This document shows positions 33,570 through 42,285 of a stretch of 64,000 nt of DNA, in pieces. Location of the stretch: positions 1 through 64,000 of the forward strand of contig NZ_JAIUHG010000020.1 of assembly GCF_020164955.1 (NCBI RefSeq). The letters run 5' to 3'. The stretch's first letter is position 1. The number at the start of each line of letters is the position of its first letter. The translations under genes were made by a program, and so were the position numbers. This DNA comes from Mesorhizobium sp. CA8. GTDB lineage: Bacteria; Pseudomonadota; Alphaproteobacteria; Rhizobiales; Rhizobiaceae. The notes below the pieces were generated by a model that was given only the letters and a program-made list of their open reading frames with translations, made no database searches and was not told the DNA's origin.

Positions 33570-34535
33570 ATGCGCAAGACCGGCAAACATCGTGCCCGTG
33601 GCGAAGCTGGTGGGAAGAAGGGCGAGCCGCCGAGGGCCAGCCTCTATTCTGAAATCACCGACCGCATCATCGCCGATCTGGAGCGGGGTTGCGTGCCTTG
33701 GGTCCAGCCTTGGGGGAAGGCGAATGCCTCCCTTGGCCTGCCGAAGAACGCCGCCACGGGGCGGAGCTATTCGGGGATCAATATCCTGATCCTGTGGGGC
33801 GCGGTCATCGAGCGCGGTTTCCCGGGCCAGAATTGGCTCACCTTCCGGCAGGCGCTTGCGCTGGGCGGCAATGTCCGGAAGGGCGAGCACGGCACGACTA
33901 TCGTGCATGCCGACCGCTTCGTTCCGAAAGGCGAGAAGGAGCGGGCCAAGACTGACGGCGACGAGCCGCAGGCCGTACCCTTTCTCAAGCGCTTCACGGT
34001 CTTCAACGTCGCGCAGTGCGATGGCTTGCCCGAACAACTCTACGCTCACGCCGAGCCGCTGCCCGAACGCGAGATCATTCCGCAGGCGGAGGCTCTTATT
34101 CGCGCGTCTGGCGCGGATATCCGCATCGGCGGCGATCGCGCGTTCTACATGCCTGCCGGCGACTTCATACAGCTGCCGCCGCAGCCCGCATTCTTCGAGC
34201 AGATCGACTACTACCGCACGGGTTTCCACGAGCTTGGCCACTGGACCGGACACCCGACGCGGCTCGCCCGTGACTTGTCCAGCTCGTTCGGATCCAAGGC
34301 CTATGCCCGCGAGGAGCTGGTCGCCGAGATCGCCGCAGCTTTTGTTTGCTCCACGCTCAGCATCGAACCGACCGTGCGCCACGCCGACTACATCGGCTCA
34401 TGGCTAGCTGTGCTGCGCGAGGACAACCGCGCCATCTTCCGCGCCGCCAGCCTAGCCTCGAAAGCCGCCGATTTCCTGCTCGCTTTCGGTGCCGGCGCTG
34501 CTGACGCGGAGGACCTTGGGGAGATCGCGGCATGA
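33570..34535 (+). CDS. ArdC-family antirestriction protein with zincin domain
   Basis: This 321-residue protein has an N-terminal ArdC single-stranded-DNA-binding domain (SLYSEITDRIIADLERGCVP, TGRSYSGINILILWG, RKGEHGTTIVHADRF) and a C-terminal zincin-like domain with the metalloprotease motif FHELGHWTGHPTR. Proteins of this family protect incoming conjugative DNA from host restriction. It heads a rightward block of ICE maintenance genes, and the following gene overlaps it by four bases. Confidence 0.88.
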   Translation: MRKTGKHRARGEAGGKKGEPPRASLYSEITDRIIADLERGCVPWVQPWGKANASLGLPKNAATGRSYSGINILILWGAVIERGFPGQNWLTFRQALALGGNVRKGEHGTTIVHADRFVPKGEKERAKTDGDEPQAVPFLKRFTVFNVAQCDGLPEQLYAHAEPLPEREIIPQAEALIRASGADIRIGGDRAFYMPAGDFIQLPPQPAFFEQIDYYRTGFHELGHWTGHPTRLARDLSSSFGSKAYAREELVAEIAAAFVCSTLSIEPTVRHADYIGSWLAVLREDNRAIFRAASLASKAADFLLAFGAGAADAEDLGEIAA

Positions 34536-34735
34536 GTACGCGCGATCCTTGTTCCCTGCAGTCGGAGCCGACACCGGCAGGCGAGCAGACGCTCGTTCCT
34601 GGCGTCCGGCCAATTACCGTGCGCGACCGGCTCAACCTCCTGATGGACGCACCCATGCGGCCGCGTGCGGCGCAAAAGCCGCTCGACATCGGCCTCTTCG
34701 ATGAAGCCGCACGCAATCAACTCGACCTGTTTTGA
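34532..34735 (+). CDS. Small conserved protein coupled to the ArdC gene
   Basis: The 67-residue protein starts at an ATGA overlap with the ArdC-like gene. It is mostly polar, with a conserved-looking end, RPRAAQKPLDIGLFDEAARN. I recognise it only as a recurring neighbour of ArdC genes on rhizobial elements; function unknown. Confidence 0.6.
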   Translation: MSTRDPCSLQSEPTPAGEQTLVPGVRPITVRDRLNLLMDAPMRPRAAQKPLDIGLFDEAARNQLDLF

Positions 34736-34749
34736 CAAGGAGCTCTGTC

Positions 34750-35166
34750 ATGATCCTGATCACCGATGAACTACGCGCCAGGCTGATGGCCAATGGCGCG
34801 GCCGACACCGAGACCGATCATGTTCCGGTCGTGAAGCTGTTCAATCCGACCGGAGCAGCGACCTGGCTCCTGACCGAACTTGACGCGGACGGCGATACGC
34901 TGTTCGGCCTTTGCGACCTCGGTTTCGGCTACCCCGAACTCGGCAGCGTCAGCCTCGCCGAGCTTGGAGCGGTCAAAGGTCCGCTTGGCCTCGGCATCGA
35001 GCGCGACGTGTATTTCACGGCGCGGTTTCCGCTCTCGGTCTATGCCGAGGCCGCACGTGCCGCCGGCCACATCACTGAGGCCGAACGGCTTTTGCGGCAG
35101 GCCGCCGCAGCCCTTTCGATTCCCATTTCCGAGCTTCCGCCAAACACGGCGGAACAGCGCCGGTAG
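34750..35166 (+). CDS. DUF2958 protein
   Basis: This 138-residue protein matches the DUF2958 pattern: MILITDELRARLMANG, then VVKLFNPTGAATWLLTELD, GDTLFGLCDLGFGYPELG and YFTARFPLSVYAEAA. The start is the ATG at 34750 behind AAGGAGCT. DUF2958 proteins are single-domain proteins common on conjugative plasmids and ICEs, often beside ArdC and ParB-like genes as here; their function is not known. Confidence 0.8.
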   Translation: MILITDELRARLMANGAADTETDHVPVVKLFNPTGAATWLLTELDADGDTLFGLCDLGFGYPELGSVSLAELGAVKGPLGLGIERDVYFTARFPLSVYAEAARAAGHITEAERLLRQAAAALSIPISELPPNTAEQRR

Positions 35167-35243
35167 GCGCAAAACCGGCCCGCCGCTCGGCCTCCGGCCT
35201 CGCGGAAAGGGCATTTTCAACCAGTGCAAGAGGAGACAGAACC

Positions 35244-36974
35244 ATGCAGCTTGCTCATGTCGCAATCGACCATTTGAGTATTTCAGCAGCCAACATGCGC
35301 TATTCCAAGCGCGCGCCGGACATTTCCGACATCCTGCCGTCAGTCCGCGCGCGCGGCGTGCTGGTGCCGCTGCTGGTGCGGCCCAACGGTGCGCCAGACG
35401 CCTTCGAAATCGTCGCCGGGCGGCGACGCTATTTCGCGGCCAGGACCGTCGCCGACGAGCGTGGCGAGGCCGAGCCGTTGCCCTGCGCGATCATGGAAGA
35501 CGGCGACGACGCCGACGCGCTCGAAGCCTCGTTGATCGAGAACATCGCCCGCCTCGACCCCGATGAAGTCTCGCAATGGGAGACGTTTTCGCGGCTGAGC
35601 GGGCAGGGGCGCAGCGTTGCCGATGTCGCCGCCACATTCGGGATCACCGAGCATCAGGTGAAACGGATTCTGGCGCTCGGCGATCTGTTGCCAAAGATAC
35701 GCGAGGCCTATCGACGTGAAGAGATCGACACGGAAACCGTGCGCCATCTCACCATGGCATCGAAGGCGCAGCAGAAGGAGTGGCTGGCGCTGTTCGCCGA
35801 CCCAGATCAACATGCGCCACGCGGCTGGCAGTTGAAGCAATGGCTGTTCGGCGGCCAGTCGATCTCCACCAAGGTGGCGCTGTTTGCCATCGAGGACTAT
35901 GCCGGCCTGATCGTCTCCGACCTGTTCGGCGAGGACAGCTACTTCGCCGATGCCGACCTGTTCTGGCAGAAGCAGAATGAGGCGATTGCCGCAAAGCGCG
36001 ACGCCTATCTTGAAGCCGGCTGGGCCGAGGTGGTGGTGCTCGAACCGGGCCAGTATTTCCATTCGTGGGATTATGAAAAGACGCCCAAGAAAAAGGGCGG
36101 CAAGGTCATCATCACCGTCTCGCAGCGCGGCGAGGTCGAGGCCCATGAGGGCTACCTGTCGCGCAAGGAAGCCCGTCGCGCCCGCTCAAACGACGAGGGT
36201 GGCGAGCAGGCCGAGACACCGGCCAAGCCGTCACGGCCTGAACTCAGCGGCCCGATGCAGAACTATATCGATCTGCATCGCCACGCCACCGTTCGCACCA
36301 CCTTGCTCGACCATCCGGGCACGGCACTGCGCCTGATGGTGGCGCATGCCATTACAGGCTCGAGCCTGTGGCAAGTGCGCGTCGAGCCGCAGCGCGCCGC
36401 TAACGAAACGGTGGCTGCAAGCATCGCCGGCTGCAAGGCCGAAGCCGCTTTCGCCCATAAACGCCGTGAGGTTCTGGCGCTGATCGGCGCGATCGACGAG
36501 GACGGTCCCATTGCCGGCGGCAACGGCGACGACTTTGCCACCGCCAGCATTTTCGCTCGGCTGCTTGCGCTTTCCGATGACGATGTCATGCGCGTGCTAG
36601 CCATCGTGATGGCCGAAACGCTTGGTGTGGGAAGCGCCGTTGTCGAAGCGCTCGGCAATCATCTCAACGTCAACATGACCGACTACTGGCAGCCGGATGC
36701 TGCCTTCTTCGAGCTGTTGCGTGACAGGGAAGTTGCCAATCAAATGCTCGCCGATGTCGGCGGCAAAATGGTCGCGGACAGCAACGTCTCGGAGAAGGTG
36801 AAGACGCAAAAGAAGATCATCAGCGACTTCCTTTCTGGCGAGAACGGCAGGCAAAAAGCCGACGGTTGGCTGCCGCGCTGGATGAAATTCCCGGTCGAAA
36901 GCTACACCGATCGCGGTGGCTTCCGCACCGCCGATCAGTGGTCGAAGGTCCGGGCGCTGTTCGTGTCCGAGTGA
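35244..36974 (+). CDS. ParB/Srx-domain protein (ICE ParB-like)
   Basis: This 576-residue protein has a ParB N-terminal nuclease/CTPase-type domain (PLLVRPNGAPDAFEIVAGRR, LEASLIENIARLDPDEVSQW) and a ParB helix-turn-helix (GRSVADVAATFGITEHQVKR), followed by a long C-terminal region of about 380 residues without a recognisable domain. It is longer than chromosomal ParB and no parA is adjacent. This ParB-like type is standard in ICE and plasmid maintenance blocks next to DUF2958 and DUF736 genes. It may serve as a regulator or in element stability. Confidence 0.82.
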   Translation: MQLAHVAIDHLSISAANMRYSKRAPDISDILPSVRARGVLVPLLVRPNGAPDAFEIVAGRRRYFAARTVADERGEAEPLPCAIMEDGDDADALEASLIENIARLDPDEVSQWETFSRLSGQGRSVADVAATFGITEHQVKRILALGDLLPKIREAYRREEIDTETVRHLTMASKAQQKEWLALFADPDQHAPRGWQLKQWLFGGQSISTKVALFAIEDYAGLIVSDLFGEDSYFADADLFWQKQNEAIAAKRDAYLEAGWAEVVVLEPGQYFHSWDYEKTPKKKGGKVIITVSQRGEVEAHEGYLSRKEARRARSNDEGGEQAETPAKPSRPELSGPMQNYIDLHRHATVRTTLLDHPGTALRLMVAHAITGSSLWQVRVEPQRAANETVAASIAGCKAEAAFAHKRREVLALIGAIDEDGPIAGGNGDDFATASIFARLLALSDDDVMRVLAIVMAETLGVGSAVVEALGNHLNVNMTDYWQPDAAFFELLRDREVANQMLADVGGKMVADSNVSEKVKTQKKIISDFLSGENGRQKADGWLPRWMKFPVESYTDRGGFRTADQWSKVRALFVSE

Positions 36975-37512
36975 TCATCGCAAGGTCGGCGGCGGCGCGC
37001 TTTTGCACCGCCGTCGCTTGCCCGTTCAGCCAGCTTGAAACGGCGACGGAGCCTGTCCAAGCACCAGCACTGCGTCGCTCCGTTGGGACCGGCGCGTCCT
37101 TCCCAATCTGAGCGTCAAACCTCGTCCGGATAGCGGGTTTTGGCGTGTGTCCATTTGGCCAGGATGATGGTCGGCAGGGCATAAGGCGTTCGCAATCCTG
37201 TGGCCGTTTTGACCTGCTCGGTGCCGCAGCGACCGCGCTTCTGGCCTGTCTCCATGTGTTCACCGAAGGCCATTCCCCTGCGGCTGGCTTGTTGACCTAT
37301 GGGCGGATCCGGCCACGCCCGAAACCCTCGCCAGCAACTTTTTTCCCCGCCGCCTGCGGCGGCTTCCTCGCGCCGCTTCGCTGCAAAAAAGCCGCCTGCT
37401 CGGGTCCTCCGCTGCCGCTGCGACCCTATCGGGTTCGGGCGTGCCGGACGCGCCCATCACGGTCAGCCATCGCAGGGGAATGGTCCCCGGCGAGCGCCAA
37501 AGGAGACTTCAA
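36975..37512. other. Intergenic region before the DUF736 gene
   Basis: I find no credible gene in these 538 bases. The right-hand part (about 37320-37500) is GC-rich with repeated GCCGC/GCGGC blocks, similar in character to the leader ahead of the ArdC gene. An AAAGGAG ribosome-binding site for the next gene ends it. Confidence 0.4.
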
Positions 37513-37836
37513 ATGACCGCGATCGGATACGTCACCAAGCAGGAAAACGGCGGCTACAAGGGCCAGCTCAAGACACTCAGCGTCCGCGCCGACATCGCCA
37601 TCGTGCCCAACCAGACCAAGAGCGCCGATACCCATCCCGACTTCCGGGTGCTGACTCAAGGCGTCGAGGTAGGCGCCGGCTGGGTCCGCACGGGCGAGGC
37701 TTCCGGCAAAGACTATGTGAGCCTGTCGATCGCCGCACCCGAGTTCGGCCCGCGCAAACTCTACGCCAATCTCGGCCGTGCCGCCGGCCAGGATGACGAC
37801 GAGACCTACGCCATCATCTGGAACCCGGTCGACTGA
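37513..37836 (+). CDS. DUF736 protein
   Basis: The 107-residue protein begins MTAIGYVTKQENGGYKGQLK and contains DIAIVPNQTKSADTHPDFRV and GKDYVSLSIAAPEFGPRKLY, the DUF736 signature. These small proteins are widespread on alphaproteobacterial conjugative elements near parB, traF and relaxase genes; their role is unknown. The ATG at 37513 is preceded by a good AAAGGAG sequence. Confidence 0.87.
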   Translation: MTAIGYVTKQENGGYKGQLKTLSVRADIAIVPNQTKSADTHPDFRVLTQGVEVGAGWVRTGEASGKDYVSLSIAAPEFGPRKLYANLGRAAGQDDDETYAIIWNPVD

Positions 37837-38017
37837 TCGGCAGTGCCGAGAGCCCCTCGCGCCGCGGGCGCGGGGGCTTTCGCCCGGCCGGAATTCCAGC
37901 TGGACAGAGCCGCCCGAAGGGGCGGCGAAAACTCCCGACCGACTCTTCGCCCGTCCCGCAGACGCTCTCGCTCGCCGATCCTCGCTGTCGCCTTCCATCG
38001 GCGAAACGAGGATCATC

Positions 38018-38257
38018 ATGGACGACGAAAACGAACGCGCCGCCCGCGCCAAGAAGGGCAGCCCGTTTCTCAACACGGCGCAGGCTGCCTTCTATATCGG
38101 CCTTTCCCAACGGACCTTGGAAAAGATGCGGATCAAGGGCGCTGGCCCGAAATTCCGCAAGCACGGCCGCTACGTCCGCTACCACATCGACGAGCTCGAC
38201 GAGTGGTCGAAAGGCCGCCAGAACGAGACCGGTTCCACTGATGGAGGCCGCTCATGA
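38018..38257 (+). CDS. rdfS: RdfS, recombination directionality factor
   Basis: This 79-residue helix-turn-helix protein has the AlpA/excisionase layout (LNTAQAAFYIGLSQRTLEKM, then GPKFRKHGRYVRYHIDELDE). It directly precedes traF and is coupled to it by an ATGA overlap, the same arrangement as rdfS-traF in ICEMlSym, where RdfS turns the integrase toward excision and is activated by FseA. The promoter should lie in the 181 bases between the DUF736 gene and the ATG at 38018. Confidence 0.82.
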   Translation: MDDENERAARAKKGSPFLNTAQAAFYIGLSQRTLEKMRIKGAGPKFRKHGRYVRYHIDELDEWSKGRQNETGSTDGGRS

Positions 38258-38802
38258 GCTGGCGTCCATCCATCCATCTGATAGGCAGTAGGCTACGGAG
38301 AGTTCGCGCCCGAAAAGTGATCGCCGCGACGGCGCTTAGCCTGGGTCTCATTGCTTTTACGGCCTTCGCCAGACCAACGCCCTGGCTCGTCTGGAACGCC
38401 TCGGCCAGCGCGCCGATCGGCCTCTATCGCGTCGTCGCTGGAGCGCCAGCGCGTGGCGATCTGGTGCTCGCCCGCGCACCGGAATTCATCGCCGGTCTCG
38501 CCGCTGATCGCGGCTATCTGCCTCGCAATGTGCCGTTGGTAAAGCGCGTTGCCGCGCTGCCGGGCGAGCACGTCTGCGCCTTCAACGAGGCGATCATCAT
38601 TGGCGGAAAAATCGTCGCGCGTCGGCTCGCGACCGACGGCCAAGGCCGAGCGCTGCCTTGGTGGAACGAGTGCCGCGTGCTCTCAGCTGACGAGCTTTTC
38701 CTGCTGAACGGCGAGGCCCCTCGCTCCTTCGACAGCCGGTATTTCGGGCCGGTGTCGTCCGAAAACATCATCGGGAGGCTCGAGCCGTTATGGACCGAGT
38801 GA
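38254..38802 (+). CDS. traF: TraF, conjugative S26-type signal peptidase
   Basis: This 182-residue membrane peptidase has one N-terminal helix ([18 protein letters not shown]). The S26 catalytic serine is in [14 protein letters not shown] and the general-base lysine in [15 protein letters not shown]; the closing motif is [17 protein letters not shown]. IncP-type TraF processes the pilin for the mating-pair apparatus. It is translationally coupled to rdfS and overlaps the transglycosylase gene by 13 bases. Confidence 0.9.
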   Translation: MSWRPSIHLIGSRLRRVRARKVIAATALSLGLIAFTAFARPTPWLVWNASASAPIGLYRVVAGAPARGDLVLARAPEFIAGLAADRGYLPRNVPLVKRVAALPGEHVCAFNEAIIIGGKIVARRLATDGQGRALPWWNECRVLSADELFLLNGEAPRSFDSRYFGPVSSENIIGRLEPLWTE

Positions 38803-39475
38803 CCCTTCTGATGCTCGGCATGATCGCCGTCGCGCCATGCGCCTGTTCCGCCTCAACCGGCGCTGAGTCGGTGGCCATCTCCATAAGTCCACAGCTTGGA
38901 AAGTGGCAGCACTTCGTAGCTGAAGCAAGCCAACGTTTCCGTGTGCCCGAAATATGGATTTACGCCGTTATGGAGGCCGAGAGCAGCGGCAGGACCCTGC
39001 TCTATGGGCGTCCGATTACCTCGCGCGCTGGCGCTATGGGCCTCATGCAGGTGATGCCCAAAACCTATGATCAGATGCGCATCGAGCACGGTCTCGGCGC
39101 CGATCCCTATGATCCGCGCGACAACATTCTGGCCGGAACCGCCTATCTGCGCGCCATGTATGACCGCTTCGGGTCCCCGGCTTGTTCGCCGCCTACAACG
39201 CAGGGCCGGAGCGTTACGACGATCATTTGCAGCGCGGTCGACCGCTGCCGTCCGAGACGGTCGGCTATCTTAGAAAGCTCAATGCGGCCGGGGTTTCGGC
39301 TGCGGATTTGGATGAATTCGGAGGCAAATCTCCGCCCGCTAAGTCGCCGAAAGCCTCATCCGGGCGGTCGCTCTTCTTCCTGCGGGACGGTCTTTCTGTG
39401 GGCAGCCTGAACAGCGAAATCCTAGTCCCGCTTAGATCGGATCAAGCGGGATCGGAGCAGCCGGACAGCAGGTGA
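38790..39475 (+). pseudogene. Lytic transglycosylase broken by one frameshift
   Basis: The first frame, from ATG 38790, has a hydrophobic leader and the SLT-type catalytic region ([13 protein letters not shown] with the catalytic glutamate, then [16 protein letters not shown] and [18 protein letters not shown]). At about 39179 a G is missing. The next frame continues exactly with [17 protein letters not shown] and [14 protein letters not shown], the second half of the domain. The uninterrupted protein would be about 228 residues. Such enzymes open the cell wall for the conjugation channel. A sequencing slip in CCCCGG is possible; taken at face value the gene is inactivated. Confidence 0.8.
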
Positions 39476-39539
39476 GAGCAGGGCGGCGGGCTTGATTGGA
39501 GGCGGGCGAGGGCAGGTTCGCGGAAGGCAAGATAAAGGG

Positions 39540-39558
39540 ACCGCCTCCCGGAGGCGGT
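39540..39558. repeat. Hairpin upstream of the relaxase gene
   Basis: ACCGCCTCC and GGAGGCGGT form nine-base arms around one C. The hairpin lies between the transglycosylase and the relaxase gene, 105 bases before its start. Relaxase genes of this family usually have oriT nearby, so this intergenic dyad is a candidate part of oriT, but a terminator-like role is equally possible. Confidence 0.45.
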
Positions 39559-39662
39559 CAAGTCTTTGTCTGCACATCGTTTTTGCCGGAGGCTGTTCGC
39601 GTGCCTTGGAGGCTGTTGGCCACAACCCTTTGATCTGGCGCGAGATTTCCAGGAGGCTTCAC

Positions 39663-41627
39663 GTGAAGGAAAACGAGTTCACGCCCAGACTTGGCAAGAT
39701 CCGGTCGAATGCCTCCAAGGCCGGCAAGCGCTACGCAAACCAGCTTCGGTCGGCGATCAATCGGGCAGGGGGCAAATATCAGCGTGGCGGCCGCTTCACC
39801 GGAGGCAGGACAGGGCGCGGCGGAGCGGCCGCTGCGCTGCTCAAGTCACGTGACCGCTACGCTGCTTTCCGGCAGCGCCGGGTGATGGTGAAGGCGCGCA
39901 TCGTCAAGCTGGTCGGCAAGGGTGTTGACGGGGCGCGTGCGCATCTGCGCTATCTCCAGCGCGATGGTGTCACGCGCGAGGGAGAGCCGGGCGAACTCTA
40001 TGGCGCAGAGAAGGATCGCGCCGACGGCACGGAGTTCCTCGATCGCGCCCATGGCGATCGGCACCAGTTCCGGTTCATCGTCGCGCCCGAGGATGGCATC
40101 GATTATGACGACCTCAGGCCGCTGACCCGACGCCTCATGGCGCAAATGGAAAAGGACCTCGGCACCAAGCTCGACTGGGCCGCCGTCGATCATTTCAACA
40201 CCGGTCATCCGCACACCCACATCATGGTTCGCGGCAAGGACGATTGCGGCGAAAATCTCGTCATCGCGAGGGAATACATTTCGTCTGGTTTGCGAGAGCG
40301 AGCGGCCGAACTGGTCAGCCTCGATCTCGGCCCACGCACCGACCGCGAGATCGAGCTTCGCCTGCGCCAGGAAATGGAGCAGGAGCGCTTCACCAGCGTC
40401 GACCGGCAGTTGCTGCGTGTGCGTGACGGTGACGGCTTCGTCTCGCCGGTCAGCCGCGATGCGTTTCGCCAGACGCTGCACCAAGGCCGTCTGCGCAAGC
40501 TGGAACGCATGGGACTTGCCGAGGAGACCGCCCCGGGTCGTTGGCGGCTGGACGAAAGGCTCGAAGCAACGCTGCGCCGCATTGGAGAGCGCGGCGATAT
40601 CATCAAGACCATGCATCGCGAACTGACCAGCAAGGGGCTCACGCGCGGTGCCGATTGTGTTGTCTACGATGCGGGGCAGAATACCGAACCCATGGTCGGC
40701 CGCGTTATTGCGCGAGGGCTGGCCGATGAAATCAATGACCGCCATTACCTCATTGTCGACGGCCTAGATGGCAAGAGTCACTATATCGACATCGGCAAAG
40801 GCGAGGCCACCGATCCGACGCCTGACAATTGCATCGTCCGTGTCAGGCCTCGGAACACCGAGCCCAGACAGGTCGATCGCACCATCGCCGACACCGCCGC
40901 GGCCAATGGCGGGCGCTACAACGTCGACATTCATCTGAAACATGACCCTTCCGCCACCGAACGCTTTGCCGAAACGCACGTCCGACGGCTCGAGGCGATA
41001 CGCCGTGCCACCGGTGGCGTGGAGCGCCAGCCAGACGGGACTTGGATCATCGCGCCGGATCATCTCCAGCGTGTCTCCGACTACGAGCGCCAGCGGGCGA
41101 GGGCGGAGCCTGTCGTTGTCGACAAGCTCTCGTCGATGGTGCTGGAGAAGCAGGTCAGTTTCGACGGCGCGACCTGGATCGACAGGGAGCTGGTTTCGGA
41201 TCGGCCGGAGGCATTGCGCGATTCCGGCTTCGGACGCGAGGTGCGGGAGGCGCAAGCCCGCCGGCGGCAGTGGTTGATTGCGGAAGGTCTGGCGCGTGAA
41301 GAGCAGGACCGGATCGTCTATCGCGCCAACATGATTTCGGTCTTGCGCCAGCGCGAGCTGAACCGTGTGGCGAGTCAGTTCTCGGATGAGCTCCGTCTCT
41401 CGTATTCCGAAGCGAAGCCGGGAGATCGGGTAGACGGGACGCTGCGCCGTTCGGTCGAGCTTGCCAGCGGCAGGTACGCCGTGATCGAGAAGTCACGCGA
41501 GTTCACACTCGTGCCGTGGCGGCCGGTGCTGGATCGGCATATGGGCAAGCAGGTGACTGGGATCGTACAGAGAGAGGGGATTTCGTGGACGATTGGACGG
41601 CAAAGGAGTGGCCCGAGCGTTTTGTGA
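39663..41627 (+). CDS. rlxS: RlxS, VirD2-like conjugative relaxase
   Basis: This 654-residue relaxase has an N-terminal domain with RAHLRYLQRDGVTREG, HQFRFIVAPEDGIDYDDLRP and the histidine triad region DHFNTGHPHTHIMVRG, then DUF3363-type sequence (HVRRLEAIRRATGGVERQ and further to VPWRPVLDRHMGKQVTG). The GTG at 39663 follows AGGAGG by seven bases and gives the expected N-terminus (KENEFTPRLGKIRSNASK). It nicks the element at oriT and pilots the single strand. Gene order rdfS-traF-transglycosylase-rlxS is the ICEMlSym order. Confidence 0.9.
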   Translation: MKENEFTPRLGKIRSNASKAGKRYANQLRSAINRAGGKYQRGGRFTGGRTGRGGAAAALLKSRDRYAAFRQRRVMVKARIVKLVGKGVDGARAHLRYLQRDGVTREGEPGELYGAEKDRADGTEFLDRAHGDRHQFRFIVAPEDGIDYDDLRPLTRRLMAQMEKDLGTKLDWAAVDHFNTGHPHTHIMVRGKDDCGENLVIAREYISSGLRERAAELVSLDLGPRTDREIELRLRQEMEQERFTSVDRQLLRVRDGDGFVSPVSRDAFRQTLHQGRLRKLERMGLAEETAPGRWRLDERLEATLRRIGERGDIIKTMHRELTSKGLTRGADCVVYDAGQNTEPMVGRVIARGLADEINDRHYLIVDGLDGKSHYIDIGKGEATDPTPDNCIVRVRPRNTEPRQVDRTIADTAAANGGRYNVDIHLKHDPSATERFAETHVRRLEAIRRATGGVERQPDGTWIIAPDHLQRVSDYERQRARAEPVVVDKLSSMVLEKQVSFDGATWIDRELVSDRPEALRDSGFGREVREAQARRRQWLIAEGLAREEQDRIVYRANMISVLRQRELNRVASQFSDELRLSYSEAKPGDRVDGTLRRSVELASGRYAVIEKSREFTLVPWRPVLDRHMGKQVTGIVQREGISWTIGRQRSGPSVL

Positions 41628-42267
41628 CATGGTAGCACGGCACCGTCCTCCCGGCTCATCGGGCAAGTCAACGCCGCCAGATGCAAGGCCGACGAGCCGC
41701 GCTGACGCATCCGGCCGGGCAGCGAAGGCTGGGGCAGGGCGGTGCTAGTCGCCTATGCCCAGGCGGGGCCGAGGCCTGCGACCTCGGCGCCAACCTCAGC
41801 ACGCGTGCCCGGCAGCTTATTGAGGTGGCGCCGAAGCTGCGGGCCAAGGGCTCGGCCGAGGTGGTGACGCTGCTGCTCGAGGACGATGCGCTGCCTGGTG
41901 GTGGTCGAGCGCCAAACTCTCGGGGCGCGCGGCGCGGCGGCTTGTTCGAATAGCTGCAGGAACCGGGCGCGGTGCGTGAGCCCAGCCGCCGCCCGGCCTC
42001 TCGGCTCTACGGGTTGTGACGATGGCCAGACGTGCGAAACAATCCCAAAGCCTGGTCTCGAAGCGCTCGAGGATGCCGGTATGCTTGGGGACCAAGGTGG
42101 CGTAACGGATGATGGGACTTTGCCGAGGCGCGCGTTGAACGGCTGAATGGGCTTGAACAGGATATGGCGCCTTGATTATCGATCACGAAAAGAGCCAAGA
42201 ACGCTGGACTGATGTAAGGGCTTTCCAGCTACCCGACAGCTTGTTGGGTTAGCTAAGATACGCAAAG
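41628..42267. other. Decayed stretch between relaxase and defence-like island
   Basis: No intact gene. A plus-strand frame around 41760-41920 contains ARQLIEVAPKLRAKGSAEVV and TLLLEDDALPG, which resembles the end of DUF1403-type rhizobial proteins, so it is probably a 3' remnant. Another frame near 42030-42100 on the minus strand is not recognisable. This looks like an insertion point for the cargo that follows. Confidence 0.4.
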
Positions 42268-42285
42268 ATGGACGTGGGGGATGAT

